Source: Patescibacteria group bacterium
GTDB lineage: Bacteria; Patescibacteriota; Minisyncoccia; Phycocordibacterales; JACZSL01
Assembly: GCA_022574205.1 (NCBI GenBank)
Contig: JACZSL010000007.1
Location: 1 to 42,673 of the forward strand
DNA: 42,673 nt
Reading direction: 5' to 3'
This document shows, piece after piece, positions 16,007 to 23,673 of this stretch. A model generated the notes under the pieces. That model ran no database searches. It was not told where the DNA came from and was given only the letters and a program-made list of their open reading frames with translations. Numbering within the stretch: the first letter of the stretch is position 1; each line of letters begins with the position of its first letter. Made by a program: the position numbers and the translations under genes.

Positions 16007-17350
16007 TTACTCAACCACCACAGTTCCTTCTAACTCGATTCCATATAGAGTGTAAAACGTGTACACGCCAGTGTAGAGAGGTGCTATAGCACTTGTTTCT
16101 GTTTCCGGCTCTATGTAAATAGAGCCTAAGTCGCCAGTTATTGCATAAGATTCAAAGTCTCGGTTTGCAAAAATAACGACCCCACCTGGAATGACAGATA
16201 GTGTACTTGGTGATACTGTACCGTCTTCAATTGTAAATTGGACTGACTCTAAACCGGTATATATGCCGGCCTTCACATTAAATATCGAGGACCTACAGTT
16301 ATTTTGTGAATCTGCTTCTATGAGTTCGTTATTAGTATCCGTACACACTTCTAGTCGATTAAAACCTTTCACAGTACGCCATACACTCGTCCATTCAAGT
16401 GTTGTAGTTTCCCCGCCATTTAGATTGTTGAGTTCCAGTTCACTTGCCACAATGTCCCATGAGCCATTATTCTGCGCATCAATGCGCAAACTTGTAACTG
16501 CGTGTGCTGCATTACCTTTCCCTTTGTTTTTTACAACAGCACTTACTGTAACGAACTCTCCTGCAATTGGATTTTCTGGAAGTATAGAAATGCTTCTAAC
16601 AACAAGATCAGATTCCTGCGGTATTACAGTGAATATTAAGGTCTCGCATGATACTGCTTCATAATATCCATCGACATAAAGACATACGCTGGCCTTGTGT
16701 GTACCTGGTGTAGGCAACAACGCATTTTTCCAAAATATTACCTCCTTTTCATTTGGTATTAAGGGATAAACTATGCGCTCTGCAAGTGGAGAACTCTCTG
16801 TGCCATCATTGTTTTTATCAAACGTAAACAACAAAGTGCCTGTTGCACTATGACCTTCTATAATATTAGCGATATTGGCCGCGAAACTTATAGGATCTGT
16901 TTCGACAAGCGTTGAGTTGTAATAATAAAACTTCTCAAGTCTAAGCTCTACTGGTGGTTGAGGTGGTGGTGGTTCAACGGTTTTTTTAGGTATGATCTTT
17001 TCTATAACACGTTGAACTATGTTTGGTTTAGTTTCCTCTTCAACGACTTTTTCTGATTCCGCAGACGTTCGTCCCGAGGACTCAGTCCCGAGGGAATCAT
17101 TCCGAATCGTATCGAGGGATACTTCCTTTTCTGTTGTGGAAGCTTTTTTCGAAACAAAATCAAACGACGGCAAAATAGACATAAGAAATCCTCTAGTGTC
17201 TGCAATGCTAAAATTGGTTGTTGTAGCTTCACCAGAGTCTGGTAAACTTTCGTATTCAACTGGAGGAGAATTATTAAGTATTGCAAAAACGGTTGTCAGA
17301 GCAACAACTGTAAGAAGAATGACAATACGAGATATTTTTGAAGATTCCAC
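16007..17350 (-). CDS. Membrane-anchored CARDB protein with cupredoxin-like end
   Basis: A 447-residue protein of unknown role. Residues 7-25 (SRIVILLTVVALTTVFAIL) form one membrane helix. Residues 30-135 are a Ser/Thr/Glu-rich stalk with a Pro-rich end (VEPPPPQPPVEL). A first beta domain spans about 135-240. Residues about 247-360 match a CARDB fold (DLVVRSISILPENPIAGEFV, NKGKGNAAHAVTSLRI, LEVCTDTNNELIEADSQNNC). The last 80 residues look like a cupredoxin sandwich (VSPSTLSVIPGGVVIFANRD) but lack the usual His/Cys copper ligands. The start is GTG. The first codons overlap a tRNA-Ile-like fragment, so the gene's 5' end may be a recent junction. Confidence 0.82.
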   Translation of the reverse strand: MESSKISRIVILLTVVALTTVFAILNNSPPVEYESLPDSGEATTTNFSIADTRGFLMSILPSFDFVSKKASTTEKEVSLDTIRNDSLGTESSGRTSAESEKVVEEETKPNIVQRVIEKIIPKKTVEPPPPQPPVELRLEKFYYYNSTLVETDPISFAANIANIIEGHSATGTLLFTFDKNNDGTESSPLAERIVYPLIPNEKEVIFWKNALLPTPGTHKASVCLYVDGYYEAVSCETLIFTVIPQESDLVVRSISILPENPIAGEFVTVSAVVKNKGKGNAAHAVTSLRIDAQNNGSWDIVASELELNNLNGGETTTLEWTSVWRTVKGFNRLEVCTDTNNELIEADSQNNCRSSIFNVKAGIYTGLESVQFTIEDGTVSPSTLSVIPGGVVIFANRDFESYAITGDLGSIYIEPETETSAIAPLYTGVYTFYTLYGIELEGTVVVE

Positions 17351-17351
17351 T

Positions 17352-17381
17352 GTGCGTAGCTTTTACTCGAACCAAAGACCT
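17352..17381 (-). pseudogene. tRNA-Ile 3'-half remnant
   Basis: The minus strand reads AGGTCTTTGGTTCGAGTAAA then AGCTACGCAC, which matches the variable loop, T arm and acceptor of the intact tRNA-Ile nearby at about 26 of 33 positions by eye. The D arm and anticodon arm are absent here. It could be an attachment-site relic or the 3' piece of a split outer tRNA copy. Confidence 0.5.
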
Positions 17382-17388
17382 GACAAAG

Positions 17389-17475
17389 AGTGTCTAAACA
17401 CTCTTTGTCGAATAGAGAAATAGTGTCTAAACACTCTTTGTCGAATAGAGAAATAGTGTCTATACACTATTTCTC
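17389..17475. repeat. 33-bp tandem repeat of hairpins
   Basis: Two identical 33-base units (17389-17421 and 17422-17454) plus a diverged third begin AGTGTCT. The array starts with the hairpin GACAAAGAGTGT/ACACTCTTTGTC and ends with GAGAAATAGTGT/ACACTATTTCTC (17448-17475). The middle units combine one arm from each. The last hairpin could act as a terminator. The units directly abut without spacers, so this is not a CRISPR array. Confidence 0.75.
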
Positions 17476-17492
17476 CGCTCTATCGTTTTTAT

Positions 17493-17626
<134 letters not shown>

Positions 17627-17642
17627 TTCAAAACGAGCCCAG

Positions 17643-17660
17643 CCTTGGCTACACGCGCAT
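17643..17660 (-). pseudogene. tRNA-Ile 5'-end remnant
   Basis: The minus strand reads TGCGCGTGTAGCCAAGG, matching the acceptor and D-arm start of the intact tRNA-Ile at about 15 of 17 positions. The similarity stops after the D arm. Together with the 3' remnant on the other side it brackets the intact tRNA. Confidence 0.45.
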
Positions 17661-17706
17661 GAGTAAGTGAAATGGTAGCAGAAAACCTGTATATAATCAA
17701 AATAGG

Positions 17707-17934
17707 TTGGTATTGTTTGTTAAATTGGCCCTTACTTGTTATAGTGAAAAATGGAAGGTTTATGTAACTCAAAAGCAAAAGGAGAAGGATTCCACACGAC
17801 AAAAACACTGTTATTGCTCAGGAATTTGGACTTTAGTCGCAGCAAGCGATCTCAGCCTGTCTGCAACAGAACGTGTTCTAATAGAGCGACACGCGACAGA
17901 AATAAACGGAAACGTGCTTCGAGAAAAAATATGA
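17707..17934 (+). CDS. Possible small plus-strand protein
   Basis: A 75-codon frame starting with TTG and ending with TGA. It encodes MVLFVKLALTCYSEKW at the N-terminus and ATERVLIERHATEINGNVLR near the C-terminus, and resembles no family I recognise. TATAAT at 17692-17697 lies nine bases upstream and a terminator-like hairpin follows at 17975-17999. A transcript in this direction is therefore plausible. A second open frame (from ATG 17751) overlaps it, so the true frame, or whether it codes at all, is uncertain. It is one of only two plus-strand gene candidates in the window. Confidence 0.3.
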   Translation: MVLFVKLALTCYSEKWKVYVTQKQKEKDSTRQKHCYCSGIWTLVAASDLSLSATERVLIERHATEINGNVLREKI

Positions 17935-17974
17935 GCTAGTACAGTTCTTGTTGTGCTATAAATTTGGAGAAAAA

Positions 17975-17999
17975 GCGGCATTTATGATGTCGTTTTTTT
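17975..17999 (+). terminator. Terminator-like hairpin on plus strand
   Basis: GCGGCAT and ATGTCGT pair with two G-U pairs around a five-base loop and are followed by seven T. It would end a plus-strand transcript of the 17.7-17.9 kb region. Confidence 0.55.
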
Positions 18000-18000
18000 A

Positions 18001-18029
18001 AATAAAAGAAACCCCGAACTTGCCGGGGT
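18001..18029 (-). terminator. Terminator of the small membrane gene
   Basis: On the minus strand ACCCCG and CGGGGT form a stem around a short loop, followed by a T-rich run (TTCTTTTATT). It lies 23 bases after the stop of the small membrane protein gene. Confidence 0.75.
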
Positions 18030-18051
18030 ATAAATAGTCAGAGATTATTTG

Positions 18052-18288
18052 TCAGAAGATTTTTTTTGCATCTTTCCCGATGCCACGATATGTGAATTTT
18101 GGCTCACGTTTTTTTGCTTCATCGAGCTCAAATAAAATCCACGCGGTGATGATGCAACCTGCACCGGCAAGAACAAGAAAAATTGCGAAACTGACATATA
18201 TAACTTTCTCATAAATACCAGCCAATCCGAAAGCAAAGAGCAAAAGACCAGCGAACATAAGGACTGGCATCCAAAATATTTGATTCAT
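18052..18288 (-). CDS. Small two-helix membrane protein
   Basis: Seventy-eight residues beginning MNQIFWMPVLMFAGLLLFAF. Two membrane helices span about 7-27 and 33-53, with a short cytoplasmic tail ending REPKFTYRGIGKDAKKIF. The ATG at 18288 is preceded at six bases by GGAG, one of the few Shine-Dalgarno-like sites in the window. A longer frame reaching 18420 was rejected because it runs through the 16S terminator. The gene has its own promoter and terminator, so it is a monocistronic unit between 16S and tRNA-Ile. The function is unknown. Confidence 0.7.
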   Translation of the reverse strand: MNQIFWMPVLMFAGLLLFAFGLAGIYEKVIYVSFAIFLVLAGAGCIITAWILFELDEAKKREPKFTYRGIGKDAKKIF

Positions 18289-18341
18289 TGTTTTCTCCAA
18301 AGCAAGAAAGATGCTGAAAGCATAATTACATACCCGTCGCC

Positions 18342-18369
18342 ACAATAGCATGATTATAATATATGTCAA
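18342..18369 (-). promoter_or_regulatory. Promoter of the small membrane gene
   Basis: TTGACA (18369-18364) and TATTGT (18347-18342) lie on the minus strand with a 16-bp spacer, giving a leader of about 45 bases that contains GGAG before the ATG at 18288. Confidence 0.55.
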
Positions 18370-18379
18370 GATGTATTGG

Positions 18380-18407
18380 AAAACAAAAACCACCTTTCTG
18401 GGTGGTT
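18380..18407 (-). terminator. Terminator downstream of 16S rRNA
   Basis: On the minus strand AACCACC and GGTGGTT flank CAGAAA and are followed by TTTGTTTT. It lies about 165 bases after the apparent 16S 3' end and separates that transcript from the small membrane gene. Confidence 0.75.
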
Positions 18408-18570
18408 GTTTGTGTGACATGTACCACTCTTTCTTTTGTTCCGTTTGCCAGCCTAGGTACGCACTTCCTAGGATAACGAGTGTAGAGAAAGGATCAACAC
18501 TATTGCCCCGCTCGCTTACGCGAACTATCGCCTTTTAAGTCGTTTCATCCGTAGACAAAACAACAAGTCC

Positions 18571-20098
18571 ATTTTGGAAAAATTCCACGAACAGCTTCCG
18601 CTACCCGTGCCTTGTTACGACTTAGTCCTTGTTACCGAATTTACCTTAGGCCCACTCTAGGTGAGATTTCGGGTACCCCCGGCTTCCCTGACTTGACGGG
18701 CGGTGAGTACAAGACTCGAGAACATATTCACCGCAGTGTTGCTGACCTGCGATTACTAGCGATTCCGACTTCATGAGGTCGAGTTGCAGACCTCAATCCG
18801 AACTGGGGCCGCTTTTATAAGGATTTGCTCCACGTCTCCGCTTAGCGTCCCGTTGTAGCGACCATTGTATCACGTGTGCAGCCCAGGATATCAAGGGACA
18901 TGCTGACCTGGCGTCATCCTCACCTTCCTCTCTCGTGAGAGAGCAGTCTCGCCTGACACATATAACAGACAACGAGGGTTGCGTTCGTTTCCCCACTTAA
19001 GGGAACAGCTCAAGCCACGAACTGACGACGGCCATGCATCACCTGCCTATCCGTCCGAAGAAAGTCTCGGTTTCCCGAGATTGTCGTATAGGTTTCTAAC
19101 CCTGGTAAGGTTCTTCGCTTATCGTCGAATTAAGCCACATGATCCACCGCTTGTGCGAGTCCCCGTCTATTCCTTTGAGTTTTAAGCTTGCGCTCGTACT
19201 ACCCAGGCGCCAAACTTAACGCGTTAGCTTCGCCTCTCAGAGGGTCGATACTCCAAAAAGCTAGTTTGGATCGTTTACGGCGTGGACTACCGGGGTATCT
19301 AATCCCGTTCGCTACCCACGCTTTCGTATTTCAGCGTCAGGAATGTGCCAGCATACTGCCTTCGCTTTTGGTGTTCCCCATGATATCAACGCATTTCACC
19401 GCTACACCATGAGTTCCGTATACCTCTCACACCCTCAAGTCATGCCGTATCTTTCGCAATTCTTGGGTTGGGCCCAAGGCTTTCACAAAAGACTAACAAA
19501 ACCGCCTACATACCCTTTACGCCCAGTAAATCCGGGTAACGCTTGGGGCACTCGTATTACCGCGCCTGCTGGCACGAGTTTAGGCACCCCTTATTCCTCA
19601 AGTACCGTCAATAAACTTCTTCCTTGAGAAAAGATCTTTACGCACCGAAGTGCTTCATCAACCACGCGGCGTCGCTCCGTCAGGCTTTCGCCCATTGCGG
19701 AAGATTCTCGACTGCGGCCTCCCGTAGGAGTATGGGCCGTGTCTCAGTCCCATCGGTGGGGGCCAGGCTCTCACCTCCCCTAAGCGTCATAGCCTTGGTA
19801 GTCCGTTACACTACCAACAAGCTGATACTTCGCAGGCCGTTCCCAAAGCGATAAATCTTTACCCTTTCGGGACCATCAGGTATTAGTACGTCTTTCGACG
19901 CATTATTCCTGACTTTGGGGTACGTACCTACGTGTTACTACCTCGTCTGCCACTCCCCCTCGTTAGGGCCAACAAATAAAATCACAGAACTAAATCCACG
20001 AGACATTTGCAGGACCCGAATGAAGGGGCGTTCGACTTGCATGCCTTATCCACGCCGCCAGCGTTCACCCTGAGCTAGGATCAAACTCTAAAAATGAA
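18571..20098 (-). rRNA. 16S ribosomal RNA
   Basis: About 1.53 kb of continuous 16S sequence without an intron. It runs from AGAGTTTGATCCTAGCTCAG near the 5' end, through GTGCCAGCAGGCGCGGTAA at the 530 loop, to AAGTCGTAACAAGG and a helix-45 hairpin with a GGAA loop. After helix 45 it reads GTGGAATTTTTCC, where bacteria usually have TTGGATCACCTCC, so the anti-Shine-Dalgarno core is missing or changed. There are mismatches to common primers at the 27F, 338, 515F and 1492R sites. The gene has its own promoter and is not linked to 23S. The ends are estimated by comparison with E. coli. Confidence 0.95.
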
Positions 20099-20133
20099 TC
20101 TAGAAATAAATTTCTAGGACTCTAACTGGAAAA

Positions 20134-20166
20134 CGAAACAAAAGAAAAAATAGTACTTTTGTTTCG
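20134..20166 (-). other. Hairpin in the 16S leader
   Basis: CGAAACAAAAG and CTTTTGTTTCG form a perfect 11-bp stem in the 16S precursor. A second small hairpin, TAGAAAT/ATTTCTA, follows just before the mature 5' end. These may be processing or antitermination structures. Confidence 0.5.
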
Positions 20167-20220
20167 GATCTAAAAAATTGGTTGTACATAGTCTTATATT
20201 GAACTTTCAATGAACTATAC

Positions 20221-20240
20221 AAAAAACCGCTCTTCTGCGG
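20221..20240 (-). terminator. Terminator-like hairpin after the 16S promoter
   Basis: On the minus strand CCGC-AGAAGA-GCGG is followed by six T. It lies within a few bases of the predicted 16S transcript start and 60 bases after the secF stop. It is either the secF terminator or a promoter-proximal pause element. Confidence 0.5.
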
Positions 20241-20248
20241 ATGTGTAC

Positions 20249-20276
20249 AGTATAGCTAATACTCGAAAAAGGTCAA
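20249..20276 (-). promoter_or_regulatory. 16S rRNA promoter
   Basis: TTGACC (20276-20271), a 16-bp spacer and TATACT (20254-20249) lie on the minus strand, about 150 bases upstream of the mature 16S 5' end. It is one of the strongest promoter matches in the window. Confidence 0.75.
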
Positions 20277-20300
20277 GAAACCGTTTTGAGGTGTTTTACC

Positions 20301-21200
20301 TTATCTCCTCTTAAACCCGCTAACTGCAACCAGTAGTGGCGTGGCAAGGAATATCGACGAGTACGTACCAGCGATGATTCCAACTAGAAGCGTGAGGGCA
20401 AAGAACTGTGTCGCCGGAGCGCCTATTACAAAAAGTGTAATGAGCACAAGTGCTGTTGTGATTGAGGTGTTTATGGACCTAGCGAAAGTTTGTTCGAGGC
20501 TTCTTCCAACTGTGATCTCAAAATCTTCACGTATGTTTCTTTCCTCGTTGTTGCGAAGATTTTCTCGCACACGGTCAAAAACAACGATCGTGTCGTTAAC
20601 CGAATATCCTAAAATTGCAAGAAGGGCCATAACAAACAATACATCTACCTCAGCGCCAATAAATTTCCCCAAGACTGCAAACATACCGACTGGAATGATA
20701 ATGTCATGTAGAAGTGCAACAATGGCGATAAGCCCATACTTCCATGACTTGACACCCTTTGAAACTTTCCTAAATGCAAAAGCAATGAAAAGTATTATGG
20801 CGAACATCACTGTTCCAATCGCAAAGAGAGCTTTATTGCGCAACTCCTCGCCGATAACAGGGCCAATGGAGTTAAAGCGTTCTTGTTCCATGGCCACTGT
20901 GCCACCAAGTGAAAGTATAGTAAACACAGCAACACGCTCCTCTTCAATAAGGTCACGAGTACGAAGAATATAATTATTTTCTCCGCTGGCTCGTAGGGAA
21001 AAACCACCAATTGGTAGTGTCGACAATCGCTTTTCAAGTTCCTCCTTGTCTGGTCTGTCTGTATATGAGACTTCGGTTATACTACCTCCTGTAAAATCAA
21101 TGCCAAAATTAAGTCCCCATGCGGTGACTGCGCTCAAGGATATTACGACAAGAATTATCGATAGTATGAAAAATATTTTTCTGTTTCTGATAATAAACAT
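20301..21200 (-). CDS. secF: Protein-export membrane protein SecF
   Basis: A 299-residue inner-membrane subunit of the SecDF complex, which uses proton motive force to help pull proteins through SecYEG. The first membrane helix spans about 9-30, followed by the family motif GLNFGIDFTGGSITEVSY. A periplasmic domain follows, then five helices with ALLHDIIIPVGMFAVLG, MALLAILGYSVNDTIVVFDRVREN (the conserved Asp-Arg segment) and FARSINTSITTAL. The length is normal. The ATG overlaps the stop of a 61-aa gene by one base (TAATG), and secD is upstream of that, so the three genes form an operon. Confidence 0.95.
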   Translation of the reverse strand: MFIIRNRKIFFILSIILVVISLSAVTAWGLNFGIDFTGGSITEVSYTDRPDKEELEKRLSTLPIGGFSLRASGENNYILRTRDLIEEERVAVFTILSLGGTVAMEQERFNSIGPVIGEELRNKALFAIGTVMFAIILFIAFAFRKVSKGVKSWKYGLIAIVALLHDIIIPVGMFAVLGKFIGAEVDVLFVMALLAILGYSVNDTIVVFDRVRENLRNNEERNIREDFEITVGRSLEQTFARSINTSITTALVLITLFVIGAPATQFFALTLLVGIIAGTYSSIFLATPLLVAVSGFKRR

Positions 21201-21385
21201 TATTCAAACTTTTTTAGTACTTCCAAAATGTCATCTGCTAATTCCTTATCATTAGAGTTTTCTGCATACATCCTCAGTGCCTTTCGTGCTATTGGATCCT
21301 TAAATGACAACAGAAACTTGTTTTCGGGAAGCTTCGGATACTTATCGCTCTGGAAATTTCCTGATTTATTTATATGATGTCCCAT
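21200..21385 (-). CDS. Small conserved-looking protein between SecD and SecF
   Basis: Sixty-one residues from ATG at 21385, two bases after the secD stop, and ending in a TAATG overlap with secF. A longer frame starting inside secD was not chosen. The sequence begins MGHHINKSGNFQSDKYP and contains FLLSFKDPIARKALRMYAEN then ELADDILEVLKKF. It is hydrophilic with a C-terminal amphipathic helix and has no signal or membrane segment. No family is recognised. The tight coupling on both sides shows that it is translated with SecD and SecF. A role with the export complex is only suggested by position. Confidence 0.75.
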   Translation of the reverse strand: MGHHINKSGNFQSDKYPKLPENKFLLSFKDPIARKALRMYAENSNDKELADDILEVLKKFE

Positions 21386-21386
21386 G

Positions 21387-22697
21387 TTATTTGCTGAACC
21401 CTCTACCAAATAAGGCTTTAACAAAGCCCTTATTTTCATACTTGCCTAACGCGTAGAGAAATGTGCGTGTTACCGTAATCGCAGTAAGCATTGAAGCGAT
21501 AATGCCGATGCCAAAAACGAGAGCAAACCCCTTAACAAGAGAAGTTCCAAACCAAAAGAGAATGATTGCCGTTATGATACTCGAAATGTTGCCATCGCGA
21601 ATAGCAAGCCATGCTCTCGCAAAGCCATCCTTCACTGCTTCTTGAGTGTCTTTCCCTATTTTCAATTCCTCCTTCATACGTTCAAATATGAGAATATTAG
21701 CATCTACTGCCATCCCGATCGTGAGAATAAAGCCAGCGATGCCAGCCGCAGTGAGTGTCACAGGAATTATTTTGAAAATCGAAAGCATAATCGCAATGTA
21801 AATGCCGAGCGCTACTACAGCGACGAGTCCGGGGAGTCGGTACCAGAGTAGCAAAAATAGCGCAACGAAAAGCAAACCATACATACCAGCTGTAACACCC
21901 CTTTGAAGTGCTACCTCACCAATGGATGCACCAATCGTTTGTGTGCTAATAAGCTCTATAGGGAGCGGTAGTGCACCAAAGTTAAGATCACGAACGAGAA
22001 GACGTGCCTCGTCTGGCGTAAATCCTCCCGATATAGTCGCCGTTCCTCCTGCAATTGGTTCTCGGATTACAGGGGCAGAGATAACCTCTCCATCGAGAAA
22101 AATGCCGAGTATTCCGCCGACATTATCAGTTGTTAATTGTTTAAACAGATCACTTCCTTCCTTATTAAAACTAAGAATAACTACGGGTTCGTTAGCCAAA
22201 CCTCCACCGCCACTACCAAATTCTAACTGAGCGCGTCGAACTAAGCTCCCAGTCAAGCCTGTGTCTATATAAATAGCAGACTGCTCTCCTGTGGGATCTC
22301 CGCTTAAAAGTAATTTAAACTCAAGAAGTGGAGTCTGACCAATGAGCGCTACTGCCTCTGCGACATCGGTGACACCGGGAAGCTCAACGATAAGACGCTC
22401 TTCTATTACTCCAGCGAAACGCCCGCCCTGTTCGACTTGTACAATAGGTTCTGCGACACCAAAAAGGTTGACGCGACGTTCAATAACATCTCTAAGGGCA
22501 CCCATAGCTGTTTTTACTTCTAGCGGATCAATGCTTGAAGTGTCTGCTCTGTATATAAGGTGTGTTCCTCCAGAGAGGTCCAACCCAAATTTAAAAGGAA
22601 AACGAGCCCCCTCTTTGGTTTCGGAATTATAGACAAAAGAGCCGACTAAAATGCCGACTATAAGGATAAGAGTGGCTACGAGCCTAATCTTCAACAT
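21387..22697 (-). CDS. secD: Protein-export membrane protein SecD
   Basis: A 436-residue inner-membrane subunit of the SecDF complex. The N-terminal helix spans about 4-24 and is followed by FKFGLDLSGGTHLIYRAD. The periplasmic P1 domain includes VIERRVNLFGVAEPIVQVEQ and the segment PGVTDVAEAVALIGQTPLLEF. The C-terminal helices contain GLLFVALFLLLWYRLPGL, ILTIGMAVDANILIFERMKEEL (the conserved Asp-Ala-Asn segment) and a final helix. The length is at the short end of the family, consistent with a compact P1 domain. A TATACT box lies eight bases before the ATG, so the operon is probably transcribed from a leaderless start. Confidence 0.95.
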   Translation of the reverse strand: MLKIRLVATLILIVGILVGSFVYNSETKEGARFPFKFGLDLSGGTHLIYRADTSSIDPLEVKTAMGALRDVIERRVNLFGVAEPIVQVEQGGRFAGVIEERLIVELPGVTDVAEAVALIGQTPLLEFKLLLSGDPTGEQSAIYIDTGLTGSLVRRAQLEFGSGGGGLANEPVVILSFNKEGSDLFKQLTTDNVGGILGIFLDGEVISAPVIREPIAGGTATISGGFTPDEARLLVRDLNFGALPLPIELISTQTIGASIGEVALQRGVTAGMYGLLFVALFLLLWYRLPGLVAVVALGIYIAIMLSIFKIIPVTLTAAGIAGFILTIGMAVDANILIFERMKEELKIGKDTQEAVKDGFARAWLAIRDGNISSIITAIILFWFGTSLVKGFALVFGIGIIASMLTAITVTRTFLYALGKYENKGFVKALFGRGFSK

Positions 22698-22705
22698 ATG
22701 AAGAT

Positions 22706-22711
22706 AGTATA
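22706..22711 (-). promoter_or_regulatory. -10 box of the secD operon
   Basis: TATACT on the minus strand ends eight bases before the secD ATG. No strong -35 match was found. Confidence 0.5.
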
Positions 22712-22736
22712 GCCATTTTCTAAGAAATGACTAGCT

Positions 22737-23645
22737 CTATACCCCAAACTCCTTTTTGAGCTCTTTTATTCCTTTTTCGAGGGATATTTTAGGACTCCAA
22801 CCAAAACACTTTAGGGCTTTTTTGTTGTCTGCCTCCGTGTCGTGGGGTTCCAATCTTGGTTCAATGGTTGTTGTCTTTCCTCCAATAAGTTTTGCGAGTT
22901 CGTTTACACTTGTTCGTTTTCCAAATCCAATATTAAACACTTTACCACCTGAAGCCTTAACGCATTCTGCCGCCAACAAATTTGCCGCAACCACATCAGA
23001 TATGTGTGTAAAGTCTCGCGTCTGCGTACCGTCCCCTGCGATTGTAAGCGCTTCTCCATTTTTTTTCTGTTTCAAAAACTTTCCGATAACGAGTGCATAC
23101 GCCCCGTCCGGATCGAATCGTGGACCATATACATTGAAATAACGAAGTGACACCGTCGTAAGGTTATATACTTCACTCCAAACTTTCATATAGAGCTCTC
23201 CTATATATTTGTGCAGCCCATATGGACTCTTTGGATTAGCGCTCATATTTTCTTTCAATGGTAATTTGACAGAGTCACCGTATGCAGAGCTCGATGCCGA
23301 GTAAATGACTTTACCTACATTTCCTTCACTTGCGGCAATCAGTAGATTTACTGTACCTCCCACATTAACCCAGTTAGTTTCTTGTGGATTTAGAATAGAA
23401 TACTGCACACGCGGCAATGCTGCAGTGTGAAAAACATATTTCGCACCCTTGAGTATTGGTTTAATATCATCTAGATTCCTAATATCCAGTTTGTGGAACT
23501 TTGCTTTAGGATTGATATGCTCTTTTTTACCTCCCGAAAGATTGTCGATAATATGAACGTCAAACCCTCTATCGATGCATGCATCGACTATGTGCGAACC
23601 TATAAACCCAGCTCCACCAGTCACTACTACTTTTTCCTTTCCCAT
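22737..23645 (-). CDS. NAD-dependent epimerase, UDP-glucose 4-epimerase-like
   Basis: A 302-residue extended SDR. TGGAGFIGSHIVDACI (9-24) binds NAD, and DIRNLDDI and HTAALPRVQYSI are conserved N-domain motifs. SASSSAYG plus YGLHK give the catalytic Ser/Tyr/Lys. RYFNVYGPRFDPDGAYA and TRDFTHISDVV are typical of UDP-glucose and UDP-GlcNAc 4-epimerases. The length is close to normal. A TATAAG-like box and GGAAAAAG precede the ATG. The gene follows the sugar transferase gene and probably supplies the epimerised nucleotide sugar for that glycan. Substrate preference cannot be read from these motifs. Confidence 0.9.
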   Translation of the reverse strand: MGKEKVVVTGGAGFIGSHIVDACIDRGFDVHIIDNLSGGKKEHINPKAKFHKLDIRNLDDIKPILKGAKYVFHTAALPRVQYSILNPQETNWVNVGGTVNLLIAASEGNVGKVIYSASSSAYGDSVKLPLKENMSANPKSPYGLHKYIGELYMKVWSEVYNLTTVSLRYFNVYGPRFDPDGAYALVIGKFLKQKKNGEALTIAGDGTQTRDFTHISDVVAANLLAAECVKASGGKVFNIGFGKRTSVNELAKLIGGKTTTIEPRLEPHDTEADNKKALKCFGWSPKISLEKGIKELKKEFGV

Positions 23646-23673
23646 ATACTTCTACTTTTTCCTTATACCTAGT

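Noticed and set aside
17389-17475. Possible CRISPR array from the 33-bp repeats
   Set aside because: The units directly abut with no unique spacers, there are only about three, and no cas gene is nearby.
18289-18420. N-terminal extension of the small membrane protein to 122 residues
   Set aside because: The extension reads through the 16S terminator and across a separate promoter; the inner ATG has a GGAG site.
18420-18570. An intron near the 16S 3' end that hides a normal anti-SD tail
   Set aside because: No GATCACCTCC tail is found between the helix 45 end and the terminator, and no intron core is seen.
18793-19854. Several 65-95-residue frames within 16S
   Set aside because: They lie fully inside conserved 16S sequence and are chance frames.
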